Origin: Prochlorococcus marinus CUG1415
GTDB taxonomy: Bacteria > Cyanobacteriota > Cyanobacteriia > PCC-6307 > Cyanobiaceae
DNA: 64,000 nt
Assembly (NCBI RefSeq): GCF_017696015.1
Contig: NZ_JAAORL010000002.1
Span: forward strand, 62,001-126,000
Reading direction: 5' to 3'
Shown piece by piece: positions 42,968-51,667 of this stretch. The position numbers and the translations under genes are program-made. The notes under the pieces were generated by a model that saw nothing but the letters and a program-made list of their open reading frames with translations, was not told the origin of the DNA and did no database searches. The first letter of the stretch is position 1. Every line of letters begins with the position of its first letter.

Positions 42968-43261
42968 TTACTTCTTATTTGATGGTTTACGGCTAAACAT
43001 TGCCAGCATTCGATCAGTTACAAAAAAGCCGCCCACTACATTGAAAAGAGCGAATCCAAGAGAAACTGAACCAATAATTAAAAGTGGTAAGTTGCCTTCT
43101 GCTTTTACAATTAAAGTCAATGCTGCCAGCATTGTGATTCCTGAAATTGCATTTGCTCCGCTCATTAGAGGTGTGTGAAGAGTAGGAGGAACTTTTCCAA
43201 TTAACTCAAGGCCTAATAAACTACCAAGTAAAAGGACCCAAAGAAGACTTATAAAAGACAT
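42968..43261 (-). CDS. pntA2: NAD(P) transhydrogenase alpha subunit, membrane part
   Basis: The split-off C-terminal membrane segment of the alpha subunit, 97 residues with three helices (SFISLLWVLLLGSLLGLELI, PTLHTPLMSGANAISGITM, GGFFVTDRMLAMF). The start at 43261 (MSFISLL) was chosen over an upstream start at 43315, because the latter overlaps pntA1 and adds a non-conserved basic leader. Cyanobacteria generally encode alpha as two genes. Confidence 0.92.
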   Translation of the reverse strand: MSFISLLWVLLLGSLLGLELIGKVPPTLHTPLMSGANAISGITMLAALTLIVKAEGNLPLLIIGSVSLGFALFNVVGGFFVTDRMLAMFSRKPSNKK

Positions 43262-43274
43262 AATTTTAAAAACC

Positions 43275-44405
43275 TCAATTTTCAAAAACTTTATTTTGAA
43301 GGACAACTCCTTCATCGCTTAATAAACAACCAGAAATGAGTTCATCCTCTTTATCTAATTTAATTACACCATCTTTTATAAATGGTGTAATCAAAGATGT
43401 TAAGTTCTTAGCATAAAGTGAACTTGCATCGTAAGGAACTGATGAGGGTAATTCGCCAGCCCCTATAAGTTTTACACCATCTTTGATAATAGTTTCATTT
43501 GATTTTGTTCCTTCGCAGTTACCTCCTTGAGAAACTGCCAAGTCAATCACTACTGCACCAGACCTCATTTTTTCAATCATTGAAGAGTCTATTAAAACAG
43601 GGGCCTTTTTACCTAGAACTTGCGCAGTACAAATAGCAACATCAGCTTCAGATAAATATTTAGTTAAAGTAGCCTTCTGTTTTGAAAGGAATTCAGGTGT
43701 TACGGCTTTTGCATAACCTCCTGCCTCTCCTGGCTTTTCGTCCACTTCAGGAAGTTCTATAAATCTTGCTCCTAAGGACTCTGCTTGTTCTTTAACAGCA
43801 GGTCTAATATCAGATACAAAAACTATTGCACCAAGTCTTTTTGCTGTAGCAACTGCCTGCAATCCTGCAACTCCTCCACCTAGAACCACTACTTTGGCAG
43901 GTTGGACTGTCCCTGCTGCAGTCATAAGCATTGGGAAATATCTATCTAACTCACTTGCCGCTAAAAGAACTGCTTTATATCCAGCAATATTAGCCTGTGA
44001 AGAAAGAACATCAGAAGATTGAGCTCTACTAATCCTCGGAAGCAACTCTAGTGATAAAGCTGAAATCTTATTACTATTTATAATTCTAAGAAGCTCTTTA
44101 TTACCATATGGGTTAAGGAGACCAAGAAGAACAGCTCCTTTCTTTAATTTAGTTAAATTATCCTCTGAAGGGGTTTGAACACAAAATATTAAGTCCGCTT
44201 CACCCCAAATTTTTTGATCTAGGTTATTAATTATTGTTCCACCCGATTCTTCATATGATAAGTCACTAAATCCTGATAATTTTCCTGCTGAACTTTCAAT
44301 ATAAACATCACATCCTAGGCTTTTTAATTTCTTTACCGCTTCTGGTGTAGCTGAAACTCTTCTTTCACCAGAGCATGTTTCGGAAGGAATAAGTATCTTT
44401 GTCAA
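43275..44405 (-). CDS. pntA1: NAD(P) transhydrogenase alpha subunit, NAD-binding part
   Basis: A 376-residue soluble domain I: KILIPSETCSGERRVSATPEAV at the N-terminus, RAQSSDVLSSQANIAGYKAV, and the NAD-binding GGGVAGLQAVATAKRLGA. It forms the complex with the small alpha and beta subunits encoded downstream. It is the first gene of the operon, 13 bases before the small subunit. Confidence 0.96.
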   Translation of the reverse strand: MTKILIPSETCSGERRVSATPEAVKKLKSLGCDVYIESSAGKLSGFSDLSYEESGGTIINNLDQKIWGEADLIFCVQTPSEDNLTKLKKGAVLLGLLNPYGNKELLRIINSNKISALSLELLPRISRAQSSDVLSSQANIAGYKAVLLAASELDRYFPMLMTAAGTVQPAKVVVLGGGVAGLQAVATAKRLGAIVFVSDIRPAVKEQAESLGARFIELPEVDEKPGEAGGYAKAVTPEFLSKQKATLTKYLSEADVAICTAQVLGKKAPVLIDSSMIEKMRSGAVVIDLAVSQGGNCEGTKSNETIIKDGVKLIGAGELPSSVPYDASSLYAKNLTSLITPFIKDGVIKLDKEDELISGCLLSDEGVVLQNKVFEN

Positions 44406-44533
44406 TTTATTTATTTTTTTAACATACTAAATATAAATTGAAGAAAGTCAAAAGTCTTGGATTTTTGTTAAAAATATATTTTCTTTTCTATAAAAAATAG
44501 CTATGTAGAATATATAAGTACTAAATAATCCAA

Positions 44534-45112
44534 ATGAGTATAAAAGCAATCGAATGTCCTGATGGAGTATGTCATAGTCATCATGGTGGTCATGCTGTTC
44601 CAAGACAAGCTATGCAAAAAAATCTAGAAAAGCATGGTAAAGATTGGTGCGAGAAATTAGCCGAGAGAATTTATGAAATGTCAGTTGATACTTATTCTCA
44701 GACAGTCATGCCCAGTCTACACTCTGCAGGTTGGCAAAGAAGGCATTTAGATTGGGAATTCAAGCTTGCAGAAAATGATTCTGAGCCTGATGAAGCTCTT
44801 GTTGAAGGAATTATCAATGCCACAGAAAGCTTTTTAAGGAGTAGTGAGGTGCATCGATTATTTATTCAGGAATTAGTCCAAGGAACATTTGAAGAAGCAA
44901 ATGACAAAAAAATAATTTCTAAAGCAATAAAATCTATCATTGAAGAAGAAATTGTTAGTTCACTAAGAGAAAAAAAAGAAACTCTTTTGAAGAAAATATC
45001 TGCAAAATTAATATCAGAAGAAAAAATTAGCGAAGAACTTGCAATAAATTCAGCCAAAGAGGGTTTCGAGGAAGTAGAAAGGCTACTTGCAAATCACAGC
45101 GAAGCAGTTTAA
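44534..45112 (+). CDS. Hypothetical protein with a Cys/His-rich N-terminus (192 aa)
   Basis: The N-terminus ECPDGVCHSHHGGHAVPRQ carries two Cys and four His, suggesting a metal site. The remainder is an acidic, mostly helical protein (residues about 30-190) with a conserved-looking LHSAGWQRRHLDWEF segment and a coiled-coil-like tail. No signal peptide. It diverges from pntA1. I do not recognise the family; it has the look of a conserved picocyanobacterial core protein. Confidence 0.65.
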   Translation: MSIKAIECPDGVCHSHHGGHAVPRQAMQKNLEKHGKDWCEKLAERIYEMSVDTYSQTVMPSLHSAGWQRRHLDWEFKLAENDSEPDEALVEGIINATESFLRSSEVHRLFIQELVQGTFEEANDKKIISKAIKSIIEEEIVSSLREKKETLLKKISAKLISEEKISEELAINSAKEGFEEVERLLANHSEAV

Positions 45113-45278
45113 CCCTAATTCTTTATATTTTCTTTATATTTTCTTTATAATTGCCTCAAAAATAAGCTCAAATATAAATTAAAAATTAAATTATTGTTTT
45201 GAAGTACAAAGTTGTAACTTATTAGACCATATATATATTATCTCTTGTGCTTATCTATTAAGAACTTTTTAAGTTTAA

Positions 45279-45503
45279 ATGGAAAATTTCATTAGAAAAA
45301 GGATTGATATATCGACCTGTTGGGCTACCAACAGAATTTCTGTAATGGATACTTTAGAAAAATATGAAGACAGTTATGCTATCTCAGAAGAATTTAGAGA
45401 GTGGATACTACATATTGGAGAAAAGAGTGAAAATATAAAAGATTCATTATTAATCTTCCCAAAGGAATTAAAAGAATCATTAGACCAAAAAGTCAGCGAT
45501 TAA
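45279..45503 (+). CDS. Small soluble protein (74 aa), unknown function
   Basis: A 74-residue acidic helical protein, MENFIRKRIDISTCWATNRI to LKESLDQKVSD. One cysteine, no signal peptide or membrane segment. It stands alone upstream of the NTRC fusion gene with 79 bases between. No family recognised. Confidence 0.55.
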   Translation: MENFIRKRIDISTCWATNRISVMDTLEKYEDSYAISEEFREWILHIGEKSENIKDSLLIFPKELKESLDQKVSD

Positions 45504-45582
45504 ATAATAAATCGATCGTGTGAAATCCGACCTACATTATTTGGGTTTATTTATTATTATTAGTAGTGGAATTAGAAAATAA

Positions 45583-46959
45583 ATGGAAAATAAAGAGAAA
45601 AATTCAAACGTAGAAAATGTTGTAATTATAGGCTCTGGCCCTGCAGGTTATACTGCAGCAATATATGCAGCACGAGCAAATCTTCAACCTTTGCTTGTAA
45701 CAGGATTTAATTCCGGTGGTATTCCAGGCGGTCAATTAATGACTACAACATTTGTTGAAAATTTTCCAGGATTCCCAGATGGAGTACTAGGTCCTGAATT
45801 GATGGATCTCATGAAGGCTCAAGCGGAAAGATGGGGTACAAATTTATACGAAAGTGATGTTGTCTCAATTAATACTGATTTACATCCCTTTGAAATAAAA
45901 ACTCTAGAAGGAACGATAAAAGCAAACTCAATTATTATTGCAACTGGAGCAAGTGCAAATAGATTAGGAGTAATAAATGAAGATAAATTCTGGAGCAAAG
46001 GAATAAGCGCTTGTGCAATTTGTGATGGAGCAACTCCACAATTCAGAGATGAAGAATTAGCTGTTATAGGAGGAGGAGACTCTGCATGTGAAGAAGCGGT
46101 ATACCTTACAAAATATGGAAGCAAAGTGCATTTAATTGTTAGATCAGAGAAATTAAGAGCTAGCGCCGCAATGGTTGATAGAGTAAAAGCTAATCCAAAA
46201 ATTGAAATCCACTGGGACACAAAAGTAGAAAAAGCTAATGGTTCTGAATGGCTTGAAAAAATAGAAACTATTCACTCGCAAGAAGGTAAAGGGGAAATTA
46301 ATATTAAGGGTCTTTTTTATGCAATAGGACATACACCTAATACTAAGTTCTTAGGCAAAAAAATTGATTTAGATAATAAAGGATATATTGCTTGCAAATC
46401 AGGGCGCCCAGAGACATCTATTGAAGGCATTTTTGCAGCAGGTGACGTTGTAGATTCAGAGTGGAGACAAGGAGTTACTGCTGCAGGGACAGGATGCATG
46501 GCAGCATTAGCTACTGAAAGGTGGCTATCCGAGAAGAACTTAGCAAAAACTATAGTCAGAGCAACCCCCGAACCAGAAAAAAAACTTAATTCATCAGATT
46601 TTAATGAAGAGGAAGTTAATGAAGATACTTTCGATTCAAACTCTGAATGGCAAAAAGGCAGTTATGCATTAAGGAAACTTTATCACGAGAGTAAAAAACC
46701 TCTCTTAGTTATTTTTAGTTCCCCAAGCTGCGGCCCATGTCATGTTTTGAAACCTCAATTAAAAAGGGTTATTAAAGAACTAGATGGTGCAGTGCTCGGC
46801 GTTGAAATAGATATTGATAAAGATCAAGATATTGCAAAACAAGCTGGTATTAACGGCACACCTACAGTTCAGCTTTTTAAAGAAAAATTATTAAAAAAAC
46901 AATGGCAAGGTGTCAAGCAAAGAAGTGAGTTTAAAGAAGCTATAAAAAATATTATCTAA
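45583..46959 (+). CDS. trxB: NADPH-dependent thioredoxin reductase-thioredoxin fusion (NTRC)
   Basis: Residues 1-320 are an FAD/NADPH thioredoxin reductase: GSGPAGYTAAIYAA, the redox pair in CAICDG (Cys144/Cys147), GGGDSACEEA and GIFAAGDV. After a linker comes a thioredoxin domain with the active site CGPC at about 383-386 and the cis-Pro segment NGTPTVQLF. The fusion is typical of plants and cyanobacteria and reduces 2-Cys peroxiredoxins and other photosynthetic targets with NADPH. It converges with infA. Confidence 0.93.
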   Translation: MENKEKNSNVENVVIIGSGPAGYTAAIYAARANLQPLLVTGFNSGGIPGGQLMTTTFVENFPGFPDGVLGPELMDLMKAQAERWGTNLYESDVVSINTDLHPFEIKTLEGTIKANSIIIATGASANRLGVINEDKFWSKGISACAICDGATPQFRDEELAVIGGGDSACEEAVYLTKYGSKVHLIVRSEKLRASAAMVDRVKANPKIEIHWDTKVEKANGSEWLEKIETIHSQEGKGEINIKGLFYAIGHTPNTKFLGKKIDLDNKGYIACKSGRPETSIEGIFAAGDVVDSEWRQGVTAAGTGCMAALATERWLSEKNLAKTIVRATPEPEKKLNSSDFNEEEVNEDTFDSNSEWQKGSYALRKLYHESKKPLLVIFSSPSCGPCHVLKPQLKRVIKELDGAVLGVEIDIDKDQDIAKQAGINGTPTVQLFKEKLLKKQWQGVKQRSEFKEAIKNII

Positions 46960-46972
46960 AGTAACTGTTTAG

Positions 46973-47239
46973 TTATCTATTCCTTTTAGGATTATTTTTG
47001 TTAGTTGCAGGTCTAGCACCACCACCTGCATTCCTTTCTCGATAAGTTATCCTCCCTCTAGAAAGATCATATGGGCTTATCTCAACTAATACTTTGTCCC
47101 CAGCCAATAATTTAATTCTAAATTTAGTCAATTTACCTGCAGCTCTGCATAAACATTGATGTCCTTCAGGTTGCTCTAAGGTAACCAAATAAAATCCATT
47201 TCCCTGCTCTTTTTCTATTACACCTGAAGTTTCAATCAT
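46973..47239 (-). CDS. infA: Translation initiation factor IF-1 family protein
   Basis: An 88-residue S1/OB-fold protein with the IF-1 pattern GVIEKEQGNGFYLVTLEQPEG, LAGDKVLVEISPYDLSRGRI and TYRE. A basic Gly/Asn/Lys tail of about 17 residues extends beyond the usual end. The core sequence is somewhat divergent from the usual IF-1 (for example HQCLCRAAGKL), so a second, IF-1-like copy is possible in this genome. It assists initiation complex formation on the 30S subunit. Confidence 0.85.
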   Translation of the reverse strand: MIETSGVIEKEQGNGFYLVTLEQPEGHQCLCRAAGKLTKFRIKLLAGDKVLVEISPYDLSRGRITYRERNAGGGARPATNKNNPKRNR

Positions 47240-47331
47240 TAATTAATTTTTTGCTAAATTTATATTATCAGAAAAAGATTGGTCAAAATTGATTTAAGAA
47301 AAATTACCAACTGAAAAATATGTAATTCACT

Positions 47332-47544
47332 TTAAATTGAAAATTTAATTTCATTAATTATTTGAAGTTGACCATAGTAAAAATTAGCCTTCGCAATTTT
47401 TCCAGGATCTTCTAATTGATCAAAAAAAACAAAGCCAAGGCCTTCCCATAATGAAGATCCGCAGACGTTATTCAATTCATTCTTTGCATCTTTTGCAAAA
47501 TTATCTAGTTTTCGTTCTAGATTTTTAGACCTGGAAACAGACAT
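47332..47544 (-). CDS. Small soluble protein (70 aa), unknown function
   Basis: Basic N-terminal helix (RSKNLERKLDNFAKDAKNEL), then a Trp/Phe-rich segment (SSLWEGLGFVFFDQLEDPGK) and a final YYGQLQIINEIKFSI. No signal peptide. It lies between infA and ycf39 on the same strand. Not recognised. Confidence 0.55.
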   Translation of the reverse strand: MSVSRSKNLERKLDNFAKDAKNELNNVCGSSLWEGLGFVFFDQLEDPGKIAKANFYYGQLQIINEIKFSI

Positions 47545-47598
47545 AACAAATAATAGGTATATGGTACAAATATACTATAAAAGACTAGAATTGCAATA

Positions 47599-48561
47599 TT
47601 AAAAAGGTAATCTCTTTTTTTCCTCAATATTTAGATCTGCTTCCATTTCCCTTAATCTTTTCAGTATTTGTTGGTAATAGTCTTTGATATAAATCTCTAG
47701 TGATGTAATATCTTCTTTTTTTAGATCCAATATTTCGTAGGTTTTGCTCATGTCAGCATCTAATGATTCTCCACTACTGGTTACTTCTGCAAAAGCTAAT
47801 CTTTCAGCTACATTTAAAGAATCTTGGAAAAAAGAAACTACTTTTTGAGTCACAGTAATAAGGAAGGGGGAAACTCTAAAAATTTTAGCTTTTTTTTCGC
47901 TAGTTTTTTCACATAGGGATATAACTTCGTTTGAATCCCATGCTTTGGGACCAACTAATGGCAATGATGTTCTATAAGTTTTTGGATTATTTACTGCTGC
48001 GACAATAAATTTAGCCATATCTTGAGTATTCATATAAGCAATTTTCGTTTTAGTTCCACTTATCCATACTGCTTGACTATCTAAGACTGGGATAGCAAAT
48101 TGACCTATAACTCCTTGCATAAAAGCTGCACATTTGAAGATTGTATATTCTAGGTCAGAATTCTCAAGAAGTTTTTCAGTACAATATATAATATCCATTA
48201 ATGGAACATTTCTAAATTTTTCTGTTAGAAGTATTGAAAGAAATATTACTCTTTTTACATTTAAGGATTCACAAGCATTGAATAAATTGAGTTTTCCATT
48301 CCAATCTATTTCATAAATACTTCTAGGATCATCCGGTCTACTAGTTGCCGCATCAATAACAACTTCAATATCTTGCAATGAATATTCAATATCGGAATAA
48401 TTTAATAAATTGCCTTTTGTTAATTCACAACCCCACTCTTGTAGAAAAGAAGCTTTTTTTGGATTTCTCACAAAACATCTTACTTGATGTCCATCTTCTA
48501 TAGCTTGCTTTGCTATTTGCCTTCCAAGAGTACCTGTTGCTCCTACTAAAAGAATCTTCAT
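47599..48561 (-). CDS. ycf39: Ycf39-type NAD(P)-binding photosystem II assembly factor
   Basis: An atypical short-chain dehydrogenase, 320 residues, with the dinucleotide motif LVGATGTLGRQIAKQA at the N-terminus, RCFVRNPKKASFLQEWG, VIDAATSRPDD and YTIFKCAAFMQGVI. In cyanobacteria Ycf39 works with high-light-inducible proteins in delivering chlorophyll to newly made D1, consistent with the hli genes in this window. petM lies just upstream on the same strand. Confidence 0.9.
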   Translation of the reverse strand: MKILLVGATGTLGRQIAKQAIEDGHQVRCFVRNPKKASFLQEWGCELTKGNLLNYSDIEYSLQDIEVVIDAATSRPDDPRSIYEIDWNGKLNLFNACESLNVKRVIFLSILLTEKFRNVPLMDIIYCTEKLLENSDLEYTIFKCAAFMQGVIGQFAIPVLDSQAVWISGTKTKIAYMNTQDMAKFIVAAVNNPKTYRTSLPLVGPKAWDSNEVISLCEKTSEKKAKIFRVSPFLITVTQKVVSFFQDSLNVAERLAFAEVTSSGESLDADMSKTYEILDLKKEDITSLEIYIKDYYQQILKRLREMEADLNIEEKKRLPF

Positions 48562-48618
48562 ATTTAGGATTTACTTAACCTGTAGAACATAACTCACTTT
48601 GTTATCTATTCGTGAGAA

Positions 48619-48717
48619 TCAATCTCCCTGAAACTTTAATAATAATGCACCACCAACCAATCCTATTGGGATCAGTATCCAGAAAACTGCCGCAATACTA
48701 AAAATTTCTTTAGCCAT
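48619..48717 (-). CDS. petM: Cytochrome b6f complex subunit PetM
   Basis: A 32-residue one-helix protein, [20 protein letters not shown] followed by [12 protein letters not shown], which matches the well-conserved cyanobacterial PetM pattern nearly residue for residue. It is a peripheral small subunit of the thylakoid cytochrome b6f complex. Confidence 0.93.
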
Positions 48718-48792
48718 AGTAAAATTTAATGATTACTATAATTTACATTCAATATACAATTATTTGTCAAAAAAGTAGATAATGCAAATATC

Positions 48793-49755
48793 TTGAAAAT
48801 TTTTGAATATATGAATCCCAATTTTAAAGAAGAAAATATTAATTATCCTAATTACTGGAATTGGAATGGTTTTAAAATTTGTTGGAGTGTTATAGGCGAA
48901 GAAAATAAAATTCCAATTATCTTTCTCCACGGATTTGGTGCTAGTCGAAAACATTGGAGAAACAATTTAGAATATTTCGCAAAAAGGAATTGTGCTTCTT
49001 ATTCTTTAGATTTAATAGGGTTTGGAGATTCAGATCAACCTGGAATAAGACAAATTGGTAGATTAAATAATGAGATTTGGTGTAACCAAGTGAAAGACTT
49101 TATTGCACAGGTCATAAGACCAAAGAATTCTGGTAAAGTCATTCTTATTGGCAATTCCCTTGGATCATTAGTGGCTTTAACATGTGCTGTTTCATTAGAG
49201 GACCAGATTGCAACAGTTATTGCATCGCCTCTACCAGATCAAATTCAGGAAAAAAACAAGAAAATAACAAAGAATCAATTATTGAAAAAATTTAAAGATA
49301 GATTCATAACAATATTTTTTATATTTTTCCCTTTAGAGATTATTTTATTTTTAATAACCAAATTAGGGGTTATAAGACTGGGTCTAAATTATGCCTATTT
49401 CAAAAAAGATAATATTGATCACGAACTAATAGATTTAGTAATAAAACCAGTCTTAAGGAGTACTTCAGCTAGATCATTAAGAGCAATGTGTATTGGAATG
49501 TCTTCAAGAGATGAAAAATTTCAAGCCTCCTACCTTTTAAGAAAACTTAGCGCCTCAAAAAAAGTTCCTTTTTTATTAATTTGGGGAGATAAAGATAATT
49601 TCATACCTTTGTTTATTGGTAAAAAGATTGCAAATTTCTATAGATGGGTAAAATTAAAAATAGTATCCGATTCAGGACATTGTATCCATGATGAAGACCC
49701 TTCAGTATTCAATAGAATCTCTTATGAATGGATTAGAGATTTAAAAACCTTTTAA
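48793..49755 (+). CDS. Alpha/beta hydrolase
   Basis: Starts with TTG at 48793; an ATG at 48811 (MNPNFKEEN) is an alternative. The 320-residue fold shows the oxyanion loop FLHGFGASRKHW, DLIGFGDSDQPG, nucleophile elbow IGNSLGSLVAL (Ser about 122), acid region WGDKDNF and catalytic His in SDSGHCIHDEDP. It has a hydrophobic lid segment (IFFIFFPLEIILFLI). Related cyanobacterial enzymes are linked to pigment or lipid ester metabolism, but the substrate cannot be told. ilvH follows 3 bases later. Confidence 0.85.
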   Translation: MKIFEYMNPNFKEENINYPNYWNWNGFKICWSVIGEENKIPIIFLHGFGASRKHWRNNLEYFAKRNCASYSLDLIGFGDSDQPGIRQIGRLNNEIWCNQVKDFIAQVIRPKNSGKVILIGNSLGSLVALTCAVSLEDQIATVIASPLPDQIQEKNKKITKNQLLKKFKDRFITIFFIFFPLEIILFLITKLGVIRLGLNYAYFKKDNIDHELIDLVIKPVLRSTSARSLRAMCIGMSSRDEKFQASYLLRKLSASKKVPFLLIWGDKDNFIPLFIGKKIANFYRWVKLKIVSDSGHCIHDEDPSVFNRISYEWIRDLKTF

Positions 49756-49758
49756 AAT

Positions 49759-50283
49759 ATGAAACATACACTATCAGTACTTGTAGAAGACGAATCCGGA
49801 GCTTTGAGTAGAATCTCAGGTCTCTTTGCCAGAAGGGGATTCAACATAGATAGCCTCGCAGTAGGACCTGCAGAATCCAAAGGGATTTCACGGTTAACAA
49901 TGGTTGTAGAAGGTGACGATGAAACTCTTCAACAAATGACTAAGCAACTAAATAAGTTATTTAATGTTCTTGGAGTTGTAGATTTTACTAATCTCCCAGC
50001 TGTTGAGAGGGAATTGATGTTACTAAAAGTTTCATCGAAAGAAGATACCAGAAGTAAAATCTTAGATATAGTTCAGATATTCCGTGCAAAAGTTGTTGAT
50101 GTTTCAGATATAGCCTTAACACTTGAAGTAGTGGGAGATCCTGGGAAGTTAGTTGCTTTAGAGAAATTACTAGAACCCTACGGCATTCTTGAAATAGCAA
50201 GAACTGGAAAGGTCGCTCTTAAACGTTCTTCAGGAGTGAATACAGAAATGTTAAAAATCAACAAATATTCTCTAGAAATTTAA
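49759..50283 (+). CDS. ilvH: Acetolactate synthase small (regulatory) subunit
   Basis: A 174-residue protein with an N-terminal ACT domain ([29 protein letters not shown]) that binds valine for feedback control, and the conserved C-terminal domain ([36 protein letters not shown]). It activates the catalytic subunit encoded elsewhere, in branched-chain amino acid synthesis. Its last bases overlap the converging cyclophilin gene. Confidence 0.96.
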   Translation: MKHTLSVLVEDESGALSRISGLFARRGFNIDSLAVGPAESKGISRLTMVVEGDDETLQQMTKQLNKLFNVLGVVDFTNLPAVERELMLLKVSSKEDTRSKILDIVQIFRAKVVDVSDIALTLEVVGDPGKLVALEKLLEPYGILEIARTGKVALKRSSGVNTEMLKINKYSLEI

Positions 50284-50891
50284 TTATATATTTTGATTTC
50301 TTTTATATAGTCTTCTTTCTTGATTTCTTCGAGTACATCAAATCCTTTAATAATTCTTCCAAAAATTGAATATCTTCCGTCTAGTTCTGGAATCTTATTA
50401 GTTACAAAAAAAAATTCAGTAGAGGAAGAGTTATTCTTACTAGTCTTAACCATAGCTATTGAACCACTCTCAAAAGTATTAACTAAATTTTCAGTTTCAT
50501 TAGGATTTTTTATTTGATAGTTGTATCTTGGTTTAATTTCTTCTTTGAATTTTATTTCTAATGGTATTGAAGGACTTGTCTTATTTAGGGTTTGATTTCG
50601 TTCAATATAAAATTTATTTTCAGGATTAACACCTCCGTGTATAAATTTTAGTTGGGTATAATTTATTATTTTATAAAATTTTTGATTTACATAAATATTA
50701 TTTTCTATGTTTTCTAGAAAGTTTGATACTGTTACTGGGTTATCTTTACCAAACAATTCAACCTCAAAATCACCTTTTGAAGTTTTAAAATTAACTATTT
50801 TATTAACTTTATTACAAGTTAATTTATTTTTTTGGCAGTAATAATTTGAATCAATCTTATTTCTAAAACTACAAGATGATACCAAAAACAA
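50280..50891 (-). CDS. Cyclophilin-type peptidyl-prolyl isomerase, probable lipoprotein
   Basis: The cyclophilin core is recognisable though shortened: [66 protein letters not shown] and [22 protein letters not shown] lipobox VSSC is present, but from the TTG start at 50891 only six residues precede the Cys. Reading on in frame to an ATA at 50936 gives a complete signal (KKNFLLKPLSFF then LFLVSSC), with GGAGG 7 bases upstream. The true coding region is therefore probably 50280-50936. It folds extracytoplasmic proteins. Confidence 0.82.
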   Translation of the reverse strand: MFLVSSCSFRNKIDSNYYCQKNKLTCNKVNKIVNFKTSKGDFEVELFGKDNPVTVSNFLENIENNIYVNQKFYKIINYTQLKFIHGGVNPENKFYIERNQTLNKTSPSIPLEIKFKEEIKPRYNYQIKNPNETENLVNTFESGSIAMVKTSKNNSSSTEFFFVTNKIPELDGRYSIFGRIIKGFDVLEEIKKEDYIKEIKIYN

Positions 50892-50932
50892 AATCTGAAA
50901 AAAAGATAATGGTTTTAATAAAAAATTTTTTT

Positions 50933-51490
50933 TTATTTTAAACCCTCCAAATTAACATTCAAGAATTTCGCCAGCCGCGCTCCTTCTTCTTCAACTTGAA
51001 GTAGTGGTTTAAGTTCACCTCCTTCGCTTAAAGGGAGTGGTTTTTTTCTACCTTTGAGTACTAAAGCTATTCTTCTTCTAGGATTAAATCCCTCACTTAT
51101 GTCTAACTTAACTGATTTAATTTCATCGAAATTAAATTTAACTTCAATTTCTTTAAATAACCCTTTTCTTTTTATTTCTACAGATTTTGATGCTTTATCA
51201 AAAGAATTGCTTCCTGAACCGAAGTCTATATAAACCAAATACCATAAATAAAAATTTAATAAATTGGCTATTACTCCATAGGCTCCCATTATTATTCCTT
51301 GCGGTATGAACAATAAAGTTGACGGATTCCCGAGAGGTAATAAATCCCTTCCTGTGTAACTAGATAAAGAGGCCAAAAGAAAACCAATACCCCCAATTGT
51401 TAGCATTCCACCGATAATGTAATTAGAAATTTTTCTTGACCCTCCAATTTTTTGTTCGATTTTATCGAAAGACGTGATTTCTGAATTCAT
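50933..51490 (-). CDS. ycf4: Photosystem I assembly protein Ycf4
   Basis: A 185-residue thylakoid membrane protein with two N-terminal helices (YIIGGMLTIGGIGFLLASLS and FIPQGIIMGAYGVIANLLNF). The conserved soluble part includes VEIKRKGLFKEIEVKF, RRRIALVLKGRKKPLPL and EEEGARLAKFL. It acts as a scaffold in photosystem I assembly. It diverges from psbD with about 180 bases between. Confidence 0.95.
   Translation of the reverse strand: MNSEITSFDKIEQKIGGSRKISNYIIGGMLTIGGIGFLLASLSSYTGRDLLPLGNPSTLLFIPQGIIMGAYGVIANLLNFYLWYLVYIDFGSGSNSFDKASKSVEIKRKGLFKEIEVKFNFDEIKSVKLDISEGFNPRRRIALVLKGRKKPLPLSEGGELKPLLQVEEEGARLAKFLNVNLEGLK
50934..50948 (-). promoter_or_regulatory. Shine-Dalgarno GGAGG with ATA candidate start overlapping the ycf4 stop
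   Basis: GGAGG (50944-50948) lies 7 bases before ATA (50934-50936). ATA overlaps the ycf4 stop as ATAA, the same geometry as the common ATGA coupling. It would add a complete lipoprotein signal to the cyclophilin. Confidence 0.5.
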
Positions 51491-51667
51491 TTTTATTTTT
51501 AAGGCCTAATTCAAATAATTTAACAAACTAAGGGAGTATTCTTACCTAATTTTTAATAAAAAAGTCAGGAAAGCTTTACAAGGCATTTCAGATATACAAA
51601 TTTTTCCCCACATTACTCTCAATCTTTGTTACAGTCACACCGTATCCCGAAGCTAAAACTATTTCTC

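Noticed and set aside
45819-46499. Minus-strand frames opposite the thioredoxin reductase fusion
   Set aside because: They are shadows of a strongly recognised gene, without family features or ribosome sites.
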